Positions 29,131 through 36,254 of a DNA stretch of 64,000 nucleotides are shown here, piece by piece. The position numbers were made by a program, and so were the translations under genes. Numbering within the stretch: the stretch's first letter is position 1; every line of letters starts with the position of its first letter. The notes beneath the pieces are model-generated. The model was not told where the DNA came from and ran no database searches. It worked only from the letters and a program-made list of their open reading frames with translations. Source of the stretch: Bryobacterales bacterium (GTDB lineage: Bacteria; Acidobacteriota; Terriglobia; Bryobacterales; Bryobacteraceae); the NCBI GenBank assembly GCA_003164035.1, contig PLRS01000168.1, positions 62,001 through 126,000 on the forward strand, written 5' to 3'.

Positions 29131-29990
29131 TATCGATACGCTTCTGTCACGGCCTGCTTCAGGAACGCCAGGTCGGCGCGGATGGCGGGCAGGGAATCGG
29201 TGGAAGCGGGATCGACGTAGATGGTGATCGGGCCGCGGTATTTCGCTTGCGCCAGCACCGCCAGCACGCCCGGCCAATCCACCATTCCCTGGCCCAATCT
29301 GGCCGGCCCCAATTTGCCATCGCCATCGGCGGCCCTGGCGTAGTCGCGCGCCGCAATCATCTTGAGCCGCGGCAGGGCGGCGCGCAAACCCGCCAGGCAT
29401 CCGTCACCGCCGGTCCGCGCGGCGGTATAAGCCGGATCGAATACGTAGCCCACCGCTTTGGCATCGAGGCGCGCCAGCGGGTCGCCGCCGGCAGCCGTCA
29501 GCGCCGCGACGGTTTCCGGCGCCAGGCCGACCGCCGTTCCGGTTTGGCGCGCAATCGACGCCAGCAGCGCCAGTTCCCGCGGCATGGTGCCCGGCGATTT
29601 GGAGCGGCCGGGGACGAACAACGGCACGCCCATCATCCCGGCCACGGCCATGGAAAGGCGCACGGCGCGGTCCTGCGGCGAAAAGGACTGGGGCGTCGAT
29701 ATCGCCACCGCGTCCAGCCCCACACCGGTCAACGCTTCCACGAAACGCATCAGGTCCAGGTCGGCATGCTCGGGGGTGACGTGCGCACCCGGCGCAACGG
29801 CGATGGCGGCGCCGTCGAATCCCATCATCCCCAGCAGACCGCCCATCTCGTCGTAGCCGATCTTGACAAGCGCCTCCGAATCCAGGCAGATCGCCGGCAT
29901 CGCCCGCGGCCGCGGCCCATTGGCGTTGCGATCCTGCGCCGCCAGCGCGCTTGCCGTGAGCGCCAGCGCGTGCCGCCGGGTGAAGAGCAT
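29130..29990 (-). CDS. Exported TIM-barrel sugar-phosphate-isomerase-like protein
   Basis: A 286-residue protein of the xylose-isomerase-like TIM-barrel superfamily. It begins with a twin-arginine-like leader (FTRRHALALTASALA). Barrel strands are suggested by LDAVAISTPQSF, TAVGLAPETVAAL, AVGYVFDPAYTAA and PITIYVDP. The usual His/Glu metal ligands are not obvious: the expected glutamate before the last strand is a Gln-Ala stretch, so activity is uncertain. The stop codon is completed by the adjacent repeat. Confidence 0.7.
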   Translation of the reverse strand: MLFTRRHALALTASALAAQDRNANGPRPRAMPAICLDSEALVKIGYDEMGGLLGMMGFDGAAIAVAPGAHVTPEHADLDLMRFVEALTGVGLDAVAISTPQSFSPQDRAVRLSMAVAGMMGVPLFVPGRSKSPGTMPRELALLASIARQTGTAVGLAPETVAALTAAGGDPLARLDAKAVGYVFDPAYTAARTGGDGCLAGLRAALPRLKMIAARDYARAADGDGKLGPARLGQGMVDWPGVLAVLAQAKYRGPITIYVDPASTDSLPAIRADLAFLKQAVTEAYR

Positions 29991-30026
29991 ACCCGTAGTG
30001 TACGCCGCCAGGCGCGTTCGGATGCC

Positions 30027-30761
30027 TTATTTCGCGGAGAGCATCTCGGCCCGCTCCCGTTTCGGGGAAGCGGGTTCCACGTTGACGGTGATGTAGCCGG
30101 AGGGGGCGGTGACCGTAGTGAAGCTGACATCGTCTTTGCAGCCCGGATCGGTGTGAGTCCACGCGCCATCCACAAAGTCGCCCTCGCAGAAGTGCGATTT
30201 TCTCTCGTCGATGGCGACTCGCCTTACCGACTCCCGGTAGGTGTTCACCGCGAAGTAGGCGGTTCGGTCGGCGCGGCTCAGTTTTCCACCAGCGAGAGCT
30301 CTTTGCATATCCGCGGCCAACTCGTCCGGCCGAAAGTAAACGCTAAAGGTGAAGTCGGGGCTGGCGTGCTCGTCCGATGCCAGAGGCTGGCCAGTTACTG
30401 AATAGGTGACTTCATAGGCCGGTGCGGACGCTTCGGTTTCGGCTGACGGACAGGCGATGGAGCCGCCGGGATCCCTGAAAGCAAGCTGTTTGCAATAATT
30501 CGAGTCCATGGTGTATTTGACCCTGGTCGCAACCTTGACCAGCTTCATTTTTTCGAATCGAATCGTGCCGGGATCGGCTCCAGCCGGAAGGTAGGCAAGA
30601 TGGGTGAAGGGGCGGAGATCCTCGGTATGCATCTCCATGCCATCCGGCTTGGCGGCTACCGCGGGTACTGATTTATTGGATTCGCCGGCGCGAAGCGGGG
30701 CGAGCCACAGTCCTCCGCTCAGCAGGGCTACCGTGGTCGGGGCGAAAAGGCGTCGCAGCAT
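30027..30761 (-). CDS. Secreted protein of unknown function
   Basis: A 244-residue protein with a signal peptide (MLRRLFAPTTVALLSGGLWLAPLRA). I do not recognise a family. It has several Cys residues (NYCKQLAF, SIACPSAE, SHFCEGDF, PGCKDD) that could form disulfides after export. It resembles in style the secreted Acidobacteria proteins that start with a short conserved 'FEVA' region, but that region is missing. It is divergent from the ECF sigma gene with 71 bp between starts. Confidence 0.65.
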   Translation of the reverse strand: MLRRLFAPTTVALLSGGLWLAPLRAGESNKSVPAVAAKPDGMEMHTEDLRPFTHLAYLPAGADPGTIRFEKMKLVKVATRVKYTMDSNYCKQLAFRDPGGSIACPSAETEASAPAYEVTYSVTGQPLASDEHASPDFTFSVYFRPDELAADMQRALAGGKLSRADRTAYFAVNTYRESVRRVAIDERKSHFCEGDFVDGAWTHTDPGCKDDVSFTTVTAPSGYITVNVEPASPKRERAEMLSAK

Positions 30762-30820
30762 CGTTTTAACTCCTCTGAATGTAAAGGCGGGGAATTCGCG
30801 GTGGAGCGATCACGGTGGGA

Positions 30821-30826
30821 TATAAT
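30821..30826 (+). promoter_or_regulatory. -10 box TATAAT, 6 nt before the sigma factor start
   Basis: A consensus TATAAT (30821-30826), then TTTGCC, then ATG at 30833. No clear -35 box or ribosome binding site is visible. A leaderless mRNA is the simplest reading. Confidence 0.5.
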
Positions 30827-30832
30827 TTTGCC

Positions 30833-31441
30833 ATGGAGGTGCAGGGTCTCTCCTCGGTTGCGCTGACCCGCATGCTGAAGGCCTGGAGCGGCGGTGACCG
30901 CTCCGCGCTCGATAGTCTGACGCCTGTGGTCTACGCCGAACTGCACCGCCTGGCCCAGTACAACATGGCCGGGGAACGCGAAGGTCACCTCTTACAGCCC
31001 TCGGCGCTAGTCAATGAAGCCTTTGTCCGCCTGATGCGTGGCGCACCGGTGGAGTGGGCCAGCCGGGCGCACTTCTTTGCGGTTTCCGCCCGTCTGATGC
31101 GGCAGATTCTCATCGATTTCGCGCGTGCCCAAAACACCGGCAAACGTGGCAACCGCGCGCCGCACGTCGATATCTCCGAGATCAAGGATGCTCCCGGAAA
31201 GGCGGGGAGCCCGGTCGATCTGATCGATCTCGATGCGGCCTTGGAGGATTTGTCCGGGCTTGACGCGCGCCAGGCACAGGTGGTGGAGTTGCGCTACTTC
31301 GGCGGACTGGAAAACGCGGAAATTGCCGCGGTTCTGGGAGTCTCGGAACCTACCGTCGTCCGGGACTGGCGGGTGGCGCGCGCCTGGCTCTTCACCAGAC
31401 TTCAACCCCCGAACGCCGCCGTAAATCGCCCCATCAAATGA
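30833..31441 (+). CDS. ECF sigma factor, TIGR02999-like
   Basis: An RNA polymerase sigma factor of 202 residues. Region 2 includes LLQPSALVNEAFVRLMRG and HFFAVSARLMRQILIDFAR, a pattern characteristic of the ECF subgroup common in Acidobacteria and Planctomycetes. Region 4 has DARQAQVVELRYFGGLENAEIAAVLGVSEPTVVRDWRVARAWL. No anti-sigma gene is adjacent. The neighbouring secreted protein is divergent. The ATG at 30833 was chosen because TATAAT precedes it directly. Confidence 0.9.
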   Translation: MEVQGLSSVALTRMLKAWSGGDRSALDSLTPVVYAELHRLAQYNMAGEREGHLLQPSALVNEAFVRLMRGAPVEWASRAHFFAVSARLMRQILIDFARAQNTGKRGNRAPHVDISEIKDAPGKAGSPVDLIDLDAALEDLSGLDARQAQVVELRYFGGLENAEIAAVLGVSEPTVVRDWRVARAWLFTRLQPPNAAVNRPIK

Positions 31442-31495
31442 CGGCAGACGAGTACCGGCGGGCCGGTAGCCGCTGAGGGCCAGCCTGACTCAGAT

Positions 31496-31586
31496 GTGGG
31501 CCAGACGATCGTTTTTTTGTCGTCTGTCAGGCTGTTACGGCCAAGCGAGGGCCCGACAGACCACGAAAGGCGATGGTCTGTCTCAC
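31496..31586. repeat. Family B palindrome (91 bp)
   Basis: GTGGGCCAGACGATCG then GTCGTCTGTCAG pairs with CCGACAGAC...CGATGGTCTGTCTCAC. One extra T in the T-run makes it 91 rather than 90 bp. It lies between the convergent sigma-factor and HEAT-repeat genes. Confidence 0.8.
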
Positions 31587-31601
31587 CTCCTAATCACCTT
31601 T

Positions 31602-32609
31602 TTATGGCTTTCTCCGGGTTGGCGCGCCAGCGCGCGTGAACACCGTTTCGCGTTCGCCTTTCTCCCACAGACGCTCGGTTTCGGCGTCTTTCAATCCGGC
31701 CACGCGGCCCACCAGCAGAAATGGCGGCAAGGCGTAGCGCAGCGTTTTCCAGCGCGCCATTTCGATCAGGTCCCCCAGGGCGCGGTCGCGGATCAGCCCG
31801 AGGGTCGCCTCGTCGCCCGCATCGGTCAGGATGAGTAGCGCTTTGGTGGACTCCAGCCGGTCGGAAAGCATGATCGAGTGCAATAGCTCGACCAGCCAGG
31901 TGGGCGAGACGCGCAGATTGCGATCGGGGTGCTTCTGCCCATAAACGCCCACCGCCGCCAGGGCATGCATGGCGTTGACCCGCACCGAATCGTCGGGGTC
32001 CTGCAAGGCGAACTGCAGATCGTTAAGGATCTCCTTTTTGTCCGGCGCGTAGCCGATGACGGTTGCCGCGATGGCCCTCTCTTCGCCGGAAGCGTCGCTG
32101 CGCAGCACGTCGCGGAGCCACGAAGTGTGCTGGCCGGCAAAGTCCTGGAACCGGCCCTGAAAACTGCGCGCGTCCGCGTCGGCCATCAGCGGGTGGCCGG
32201 AGGTCAGGTCTTCGGCCGCTTCGCCGCGGGCCGCGGCCTTGGCGACGGCAACCAGGTATCCGTGGTAGGTATCGGCCAGTTCCTGGGGCAGGTGCGCGCC
32301 ACCATCCGGCATAGAGCGCATGGAAGGCCGGGGAGCGCCCTTTTCTTCAACGCCGACAAACACCTGCGCCACCGAGCCGTCGCAGCACACCGCTTCGATT
32401 CGGGCCAGGACCACGCCAGGGAGCTTTTCGATGGCGTCTTCGGCGTCGCCTTTAGATGCCGGCAACCCTCCGCCGGAAGCGAGCCCGGCCGCCGCCATTA
32501 CCTTTTCCGCCGAAACCTTGCGCAGGCCATAAACGTTGATATCGCCGATGCGCGGGGCCTGGGCCCAAGCCCCGCACGCCAGAAGAGCTACCGCAGGAAT
32601 AGACTTCAC
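31602..32609 (-). CDS. Secreted protein with POTRA-like and HEAT-like parts
   Basis: A 335-residue exported protein. A signal peptide (MKSIPAVALLACGAWAQA) is followed by about 70 residues that resemble a POTRA domain (IGDINVYGLRKVSAEKVMAAAG, LPGVVLARIEAVCCDGSVAQVFVGVEE). The rest (about 150-310) looks like HEAT or other alpha-helical repeats (EERAIAATVIGYAPDKKEIL, DPDDSVRVNAMHALAAVG). It may be a periplasmic scaffold. Family assignment is by pattern only. Confidence 0.7.
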   Translation of the reverse strand: MKSIPAVALLACGAWAQAPRIGDINVYGLRKVSAEKVMAAAGLASGGGLPASKGDAEDAIEKLPGVVLARIEAVCCDGSVAQVFVGVEEKGAPRPSMRSMPDGGAHLPQELADTYHGYLVAVAKAAARGEAAEDLTSGHPLMADADARSFQGRFQDFAGQHTSWLRDVLRSDASGEERAIAATVIGYAPDKKEILNDLQFALQDPDDSVRVNAMHALAAVGVYGQKHPDRNLRVSPTWLVELLHSIMLSDRLESTKALLILTDAGDEATLGLIRDRALGDLIEMARWKTLRYALPPFLLVGRVAGLKDAETERLWEKGERETVFTRAGAPTRRKP

Positions 32610-32703
32610 TGGAGCATAAGACGCTCTAGAGCCCCCGGTTGTTGCCGGGCGATTTCTTCACGCCTGTGGCCGCGCTAAGCCCCTGACCGCATGATTTTGT
32701 GCG

Positions 32704-32777
32704 GTAGCGTGAAACCACTCCCTCACGGTCGTGGCTCGTAACCGAGCCGCGCGCGTCAGCAAGCGGTTGCTGATTGG
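32704..32777. repeat. Degenerate family A element
   Basis: AACCACTCCCTCACGGTCGTGGCTCGTAACCGAGCCGCGCGCG then AGCAAGCGGTTGC resembles the family A core with changed bases and a deleted loop. The terminal GGTGCTTAACC repeats are absent. Confidence 0.5.
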
Positions 32778-32800
32778 CACCGGATCTCCTGGTCATGGTA

Positions 32801-33280
32801 CTAGGCCTGCTTTTCCGCCAGTGGCCCGATTACCGGCAGCACGATTCTCTTCCCCTGGTAAGCCGACACAATCATGAAGACCCAGAAGAGGAACATGGCC
32901 AAGTGGATCAGCGACGTAATCAGGAGCAAAAACCCGAAGCCGCCGCCGTAATAAGTGGCGCCGATCACGATCATGTGAAGGATCGATATGCCGACCCAGA
33001 TCACGACGCACGCCACCCATAGAAAGATGGACTGAAAGGCATGGAAGCGGATCGTCTTGTTCTGGTTGTAGGGAGCCAGCACGAGGAAAACGACTCCCGT
33101 TATGACGCCTAGAAGGTAGCACAAGGCCGAAGCCGCGTTATCGGTCAAACCGGGGGCGGCGGCCACCGGAGGGGGCGCATAGGCTCCCGGGGGCGGAGGC
33201 GCAGCGGCCCCCGCGGTCGCGCCACACTTGGCGCAGAAACGGCCTTCCATCGGAGCGCCACAACTCGCACAAAATGCCAT
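32801..33280 (-). CDS. Zinc-ribbon membrane protein, DUF4870-like
   Basis: A 159-residue protein. An N-terminal zinc ribbon (MAFCASCGAPMEGRFCAKCG) is followed by a Pro/Ala linker (about 25-45), then three or four membrane segments (AASALCYLLGVITGVVFLVL, FLWVACVVIWVGISILH, FLLLITSLIHLAMFLFWVFM). The charged stretch PYNQNKTIRFHAFQSIF between the first two is characteristic of DUF4870 proteins. GGAGAT precedes the ATG. It is the last gene of a minus-strand run with two other membrane proteins. Function unknown. Confidence 0.82.
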   Translation of the reverse strand: MAFCASCGAPMEGRFCAKCGATAGAAAPPPPGAYAPPPVAAAPGLTDNAASALCYLLGVITGVVFLVLAPYNQNKTIRFHAFQSIFLWVACVVIWVGISILHMIVIGATYYGGGFGFLLLITSLIHLAMFLFWVFMIVSAYQGKRIVLPVIGPLAEKQA

Positions 33281-33345
33281 GAAATCTCCTTATTGTGAGA
33301 ACTTTATCCTGGAAAACCCAGTGTTTGCAAGAGTTTTCCGAAAAT

Positions 33346-33948
33346 TCAGTACCGGTTTCCATAGCCCGGCCAAGCCGCCGCCAGTTGGGCGATCCAGCCG
33401 CCCAGCCAAACCGCGGTCGCGCCTCCGGCATATACCAACGCCGCCAACCGCAGGAAATTCCGCGCACGCCCGGTCGTCGCTTTTCCCAGCCACTCGGCTA
33501 GGCCCAGGCCCAATAGTACCATCGCAGCCACCACCAGGCCCGCCATCAGCGCCGTGCCGCCGGGGGACATGCGCCAGGCACGCCACCATTCGCCATGCAC
33601 GGCCAGCGCGGCCGCGCGAGTCATGCCGCAGGCCGGACAGGGAAGCCCGGTCTGGCGGCGAAAGGCGCAAACCCAGGCGAGCGGGCGGCCCGCCAAAGTC
33701 ACTCCATTTTCATCGCCGGAAACCAGCAGGCGCAAGACCAGCAGATCGGCGGCGATCAGCGCGCCGACTACGGTTTTGGCGGACGGAACGCGGGCAGGCT
33801 TACCTGGCCCGGAGGGTGGGACAGACGATCGTTTTTTGTCGTCTGTCAGGCTGTTAGGGCCTGGCGAGGGCACGACAGACCACGAAAAACGATGGTCTGT
33901 CCCACGGATTGACAGGCGGCAATACACTCTGCGAGACAAAGGGCTCAC
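33346..33948 (-). CDS. DUF2752-like membrane protein with an in-frame palindromic insertion
   Basis: A predicted membrane protein of 200 residues. The C-terminal 140 residues follow DUF2752: a hydrophobic segment, then FRRQTGLPCPACGMTRAAALAVHGEWWRAW with its CPxCG motif, then two more membrane segments. The GTG at 33948 overlaps the stop of the upstream RDD gene (GTGA), suggesting coupled translation. Residues of about 15-45 are encoded by a 90-bp family B palindrome (33816-33905). No ATG or GTG occurs between the repeat and the first membrane segment, so any usual start lies at or before the repeat. Confidence 0.75.
   Translation of the reverse strand: MSPLSRRVYCRLSIRGTDHRFSWSVVPSPGPNSLTDDKKRSSVPPSGPGKPARVPSAKTVVGALIAADLLVLRLLVSGDENGVTLAGRPLAWVCAFRRQTGLPCPACGMTRAAALAVHGEWWRAWRMSPGGTALMAGLVVAAMVLLGLGLAEWLGKATTGRARNFLRLAALVYAGGATAVWLGGWIAQLAAAWPGYGNRY
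33816..33905. repeat. Family B palindrome (90 bp) inside a coding region
   Basis: GTGGGACAGACGATCG...CGATGGTCTGTCCCAC is nearly identical to the copy at 22599. The 90-bp length is 30 codons, and the minus-strand frame of the DUF2752 gene stays open through it. Confidence 0.85.
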
Positions 33949-34571
33949 ATTCCAGACGGGTTATTGATCACGTAGCAGCCTACGGCCTTATCGTGCAGGG
34001 TTTGCCCGCGATCATCCCAAAGCGGCCACAACATGTCCAGCAGGGAGCCGAATGGAACAAAGCCCAATCCGACCCGGGCCAAAAGGCGGACAAAAGCGTT
34101 CCCCTGCGTGAGGAGGTTGCCGTAAGCGTCTACAACCTTAACTTTCACCACTCCCTGGCCGATCGAAAAGCCGCGCTGGGCAATCAGGTAGACGGAGTTA
34201 TAGAAGCCCACCAGCAGGGTCGCAACTGGGAACAGAAGCAATAACATGCAGCACATGCCGTTGAATGCGCCGTGCCCGCCCAGGCCGGCGATTCCCGCCA
34301 GCACCGTTCCGAGTATAAGGTAGAGAACCACCATGCCGGCGCCGATCAGGAGGCCGTCGATCAGAAAGCCGATCACCCGATTAGCCCAGGTGGCGTAGCC
34401 GGCATCGAAAACGGAAGGGGCCCGCGCACCGGGCGCCGCCGGTTGCGCCCAGGCAGCCGGCTGGGAGGCCGCATACGGTGGCGCTGCAACGGGAGTCTGC
34501 GGGGAGCCGCAGGATGGACAGAAGGCCGTCCCTTCATTCATGGACGCGCCACATTTCGCGCAGTAAATCAT
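33945..34571 (-). CDS. Zinc-ribbon RDD-family membrane protein
   Basis: A 208-residue protein. An N-terminal zinc ribbon (MIYCAKCGASMNEGTAFCPSCG) and a Pro/Ala-rich linker (about 25-50) precede an RDD domain: ATWANRVIGFLIDGLLIGAG with the characteristic Arg and Asp, membrane segments, then RGFSIGQGVVKVKVVDAYG and DDRGQTLHDKAVGCYV. RDD proteins are often linked to ion or solute transport, but the role here is not known. The stop overlaps the GTG of the DUF2752 gene. Confidence 0.85.
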   Translation of the reverse strand: MIYCAKCGASMNEGTAFCPSCGSPQTPVAAPPYAASQPAAWAQPAAPGARAPSVFDAGYATWANRVIGFLIDGLLIGAGMVVLYLILGTVLAGIAGLGGHGAFNGMCCMLLLLFPVATLLVGFYNSVYLIAQRGFSIGQGVVKVKVVDAYGNLLTQGNAFVRLLARVGLGFVPFGSLLDMLWPLWDDRGQTLHDKAVGCYVINNPSGM

Positions 34572-34669
34572 GATTTCAACCTCGGGTCGCTGGACAGGGC
34601 GTAAATGTTACGAAATTCACGCCAGCGAGGTCTAGCTTATATCGACTGGGGGTGGAAAGCCAAGGAAAA

Positions 34670-34828
34670 TCAGCGGCCTGGAGATCCCAAAACCACCAAA
34701 GGCAGGATCGCGCCAATCGCCGCGCAGGCAATTAGCGCCGTGTTGCCCGCGCCCAGGAAGGAAAAAAACAGCCCGGCCAGCGATCCGACACCGGCCCCGG
34801 CCACTGCGATCATAATGCGCTTACCCAT
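34670..34828 (-). CDS. Small membrane protein, two predicted helices
   Basis: A 52-residue protein (MGKRIMIAVAGAGVGSLAGL then FFSFLGAGNTALIACAAIG and ILPLVVLGS). It has two hydrophobic Gly/Ala-rich segments and a basic N-terminus. A TACAAT hexamer lies 12 nt upstream of the ATG on its strand. Its GC-rich codons and clean hydrophobic pattern suggest a real gene, but no family was recognised. Confidence 0.55.
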   Translation of the reverse strand: MGKRIMIAVAGAGVGSLAGLFFSFLGAGNTALIACAAIGAILPLVVLGSPGR

Positions 34829-34864
34829 TGCGTTTACTCGATTGTAGCGCCGCGGCGGGGTCGG

Positions 34865-35173
34865 TTATCGCGGCGAATCGGGCTTGTCGGGGTCTCCGGT
34901 GATGAACACTTTTTCTCCGGGGCGGACCAGTTTCAGACGGTCGCGGATCTCGAGCTCCTGTTGGGCCGGGTTCTCATCCATGCGCTTGATGTGTTCGCGC
35001 ATTCGTTCGACTTCCTTGGCGAGGGCGGCGTTGTGCTGCTCCAACTTCTGAATCTGGTCCTGCTTCTCCAGCAGCGCATGGACGCCCCTGGGGCCGCAAA
35101 GGGTTTCCACCGCATACCCGACGACCAAAAAAAACGCCGCTACGTAAGCAATCCTGCCGAACGGTACTTTCAT
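34865..35173 (-). CDS. Septum formation initiator, DivIC/FtsB family
   Basis: A bitopic division protein of 102 residues. One membrane segment (IAYVAAFFLVVGYAVETL, about 8-25) is followed by a coiled coil (LEKQDQIQKLEQHNAALAKEVERMREHIKRM) and a short C-terminal part (EIRDRLKLVRPGEKVFI) typical of DivIC/FtsB, which bridge FtsL and FtsQ in the divisome. The start at 35173 puts a short basic N-terminus ahead of the membrane segment. Confidence 0.88.
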   Translation of the reverse strand: MKVPFGRIAYVAAFFLVVGYAVETLCGPRGVHALLEKQDQIQKLEQHNAALAKEVERMREHIKRMDENPAQQELEIRDRLKLVRPGEKVFITGDPDKPDSPR

Positions 35174-35238
35174 CCTACGACTACCCGGAAGATAATGGTA
35201 ACATTGCTGACCCCGGTTGCTCTGCAATATTTTCCCGA

Positions 35239-35583
35239 ATGACTAATATCATAGTGATTTTTTGTGCGTGCCCGAACCAGGATGAGGCCGGCAGTCTGGC
35301 CCGGCGCCTGGTGGAACGTAAGCTGGCGGCATGCGTGACCATCCTTGGCGCAACTCGCAGTTTCTATCGCTGGCAAGGAGCGATCGAGTGCTCCGAGGAA
35401 TGTTTGCTCCTGATCAAAACCTCGCGCGGGCAATTTGACGTGTTGCGCCGCGAGATCGAGTCAGTCCATTCCTATGAGGTCCCCGAGGTGCTTGCGCTGC
35501 CGGTAATCGCCGGAGCGCCGAGATATCTCGCATGGCTTGCCGCCAGCCTCGAGGACTCCGGCTCCGAGGAGCCGGCCCAGTGA
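35239..35583 (+). CDS. cutA: CutA1 divalent-cation tolerance protein
   Basis: A small trimeric cytoplasmic protein of 114 residues. Family motifs CPNQDEAGSLARRLVERKLAAC, the FYRWQGAIE turn, ECLLLIKTSRGQ and HSYEVPEVLALPVIAG are all present. Its role in copper tolerance is only historically supported; a structural or signalling function is more likely. The stop overlaps the GTG of the HAD gene by 4 bp (GTGA). Confidence 0.94.
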   Translation: MTNIIVIFCACPNQDEAGSLARRLVERKLAACVTILGATRSFYRWQGAIECSEECLLLIKTSRGQFDVLRREIESVHSYEVPEVLALPVIAGAPRYLAWLAASLEDSGSEEPAQ

Positions 35584-36254
35584 GCGGCCGTCCGCTTGCC
35601 GCCGGCCTGGCCCTGATTTTCGACATGGACGGGGTGGTGGTGGATTCCAATCCACTCCACCGCATCGCTTGGGCGGAGTACAACCGGCGCTCCGGGCTGG
35701 CCACCACCGAAGAAATGCAGCAGCGCATGTACGGCAGACGGAACGACCAGATCGTGCGCGACTTTTTCGGCGACGGCCTGACCGATGAGGAAGCGATCCG
35801 CCGTGGCAAGGAGAAGGAAGCGCTGTTCCGGCAACTGGCTTCGGGGCGAGTAAAACAAATGTTAGTTCCCGGCATTCGTGAATTCCTGGAGCGCTACCGG
35901 AGCGTTCCGAAGGCGCTGGCCACCAATGCGGACCGTGAAAACACCGACTTCATTCTGGCGGAGTCCGGCCTTCGCCCTTACTTTTCGGTAGTGGTGGACG
36001 GCGGTCAGGTGTCGAAACCCAAGCCCGACCCGGAGATTTATCTTCTGGCCGCGGCACAATTGGGAGCAATTTCCCGCAATTGTATTGTGTACGAAGATTC
36101 TCAGTCGGGATTAAACGCCGCTCTGGCGGCAAGAATGAGGGTAGTCGGTATACTAACTTCGCATGCTAACTTGCCGAATGCGGCAATTTGTGTCGATAAT
36201 TTTCTAGACAACGAGTTACTTGGATGGATGGAAGCCCAGTCGGCTGTCGCTTAA
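35580..36254 (+). CDS. HAD-superfamily phosphatase / beta-phosphoglucomutase-like
   Basis: A 224-residue hydrolase of HAD subfamily IA. The nucleophile motif is IFDMDGVVVDSNPLH (about 13-27), motif II the Thr of ALATNADRENT, motif III the Lys in VSKPKPDPEIY, and motif IV YEDSQSGLNAALAA. An alpha-helical cap lies between motifs I and II. The best matches in style are beta-phosphoglucomutase and sugar-phosphate phosphatases. The GTG overlaps the cutA stop; the 3' end overlaps the next gene by 31 bp. Confidence 0.9.
   Translation: MSGRPLAAGLALIFDMDGVVVDSNPLHRIAWAEYNRRSGLATTEEMQQRMYGRRNDQIVRDFFGDGLTDEEAIRRGKEKEALFRQLASGRVKQMLVPGIREFLERYRSVPKALATNADRENTDFILAESGLRPYFSVVVDGGQVSKPKPDPEIYLLAAAQLGAISRNCIVYEDSQSGLNAALAARMRVVGILTSHANLPNAAICVDNFLDNELLGWMEAQSAVA

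Noticed and set aside
34605-34847. Plus-strand open frame of 80 codons opposite the small membrane protein
   Set aside because: The minus strand encodes a clean two-helix membrane protein with a -10-like hexamer; the plus frame is basic and patternless.
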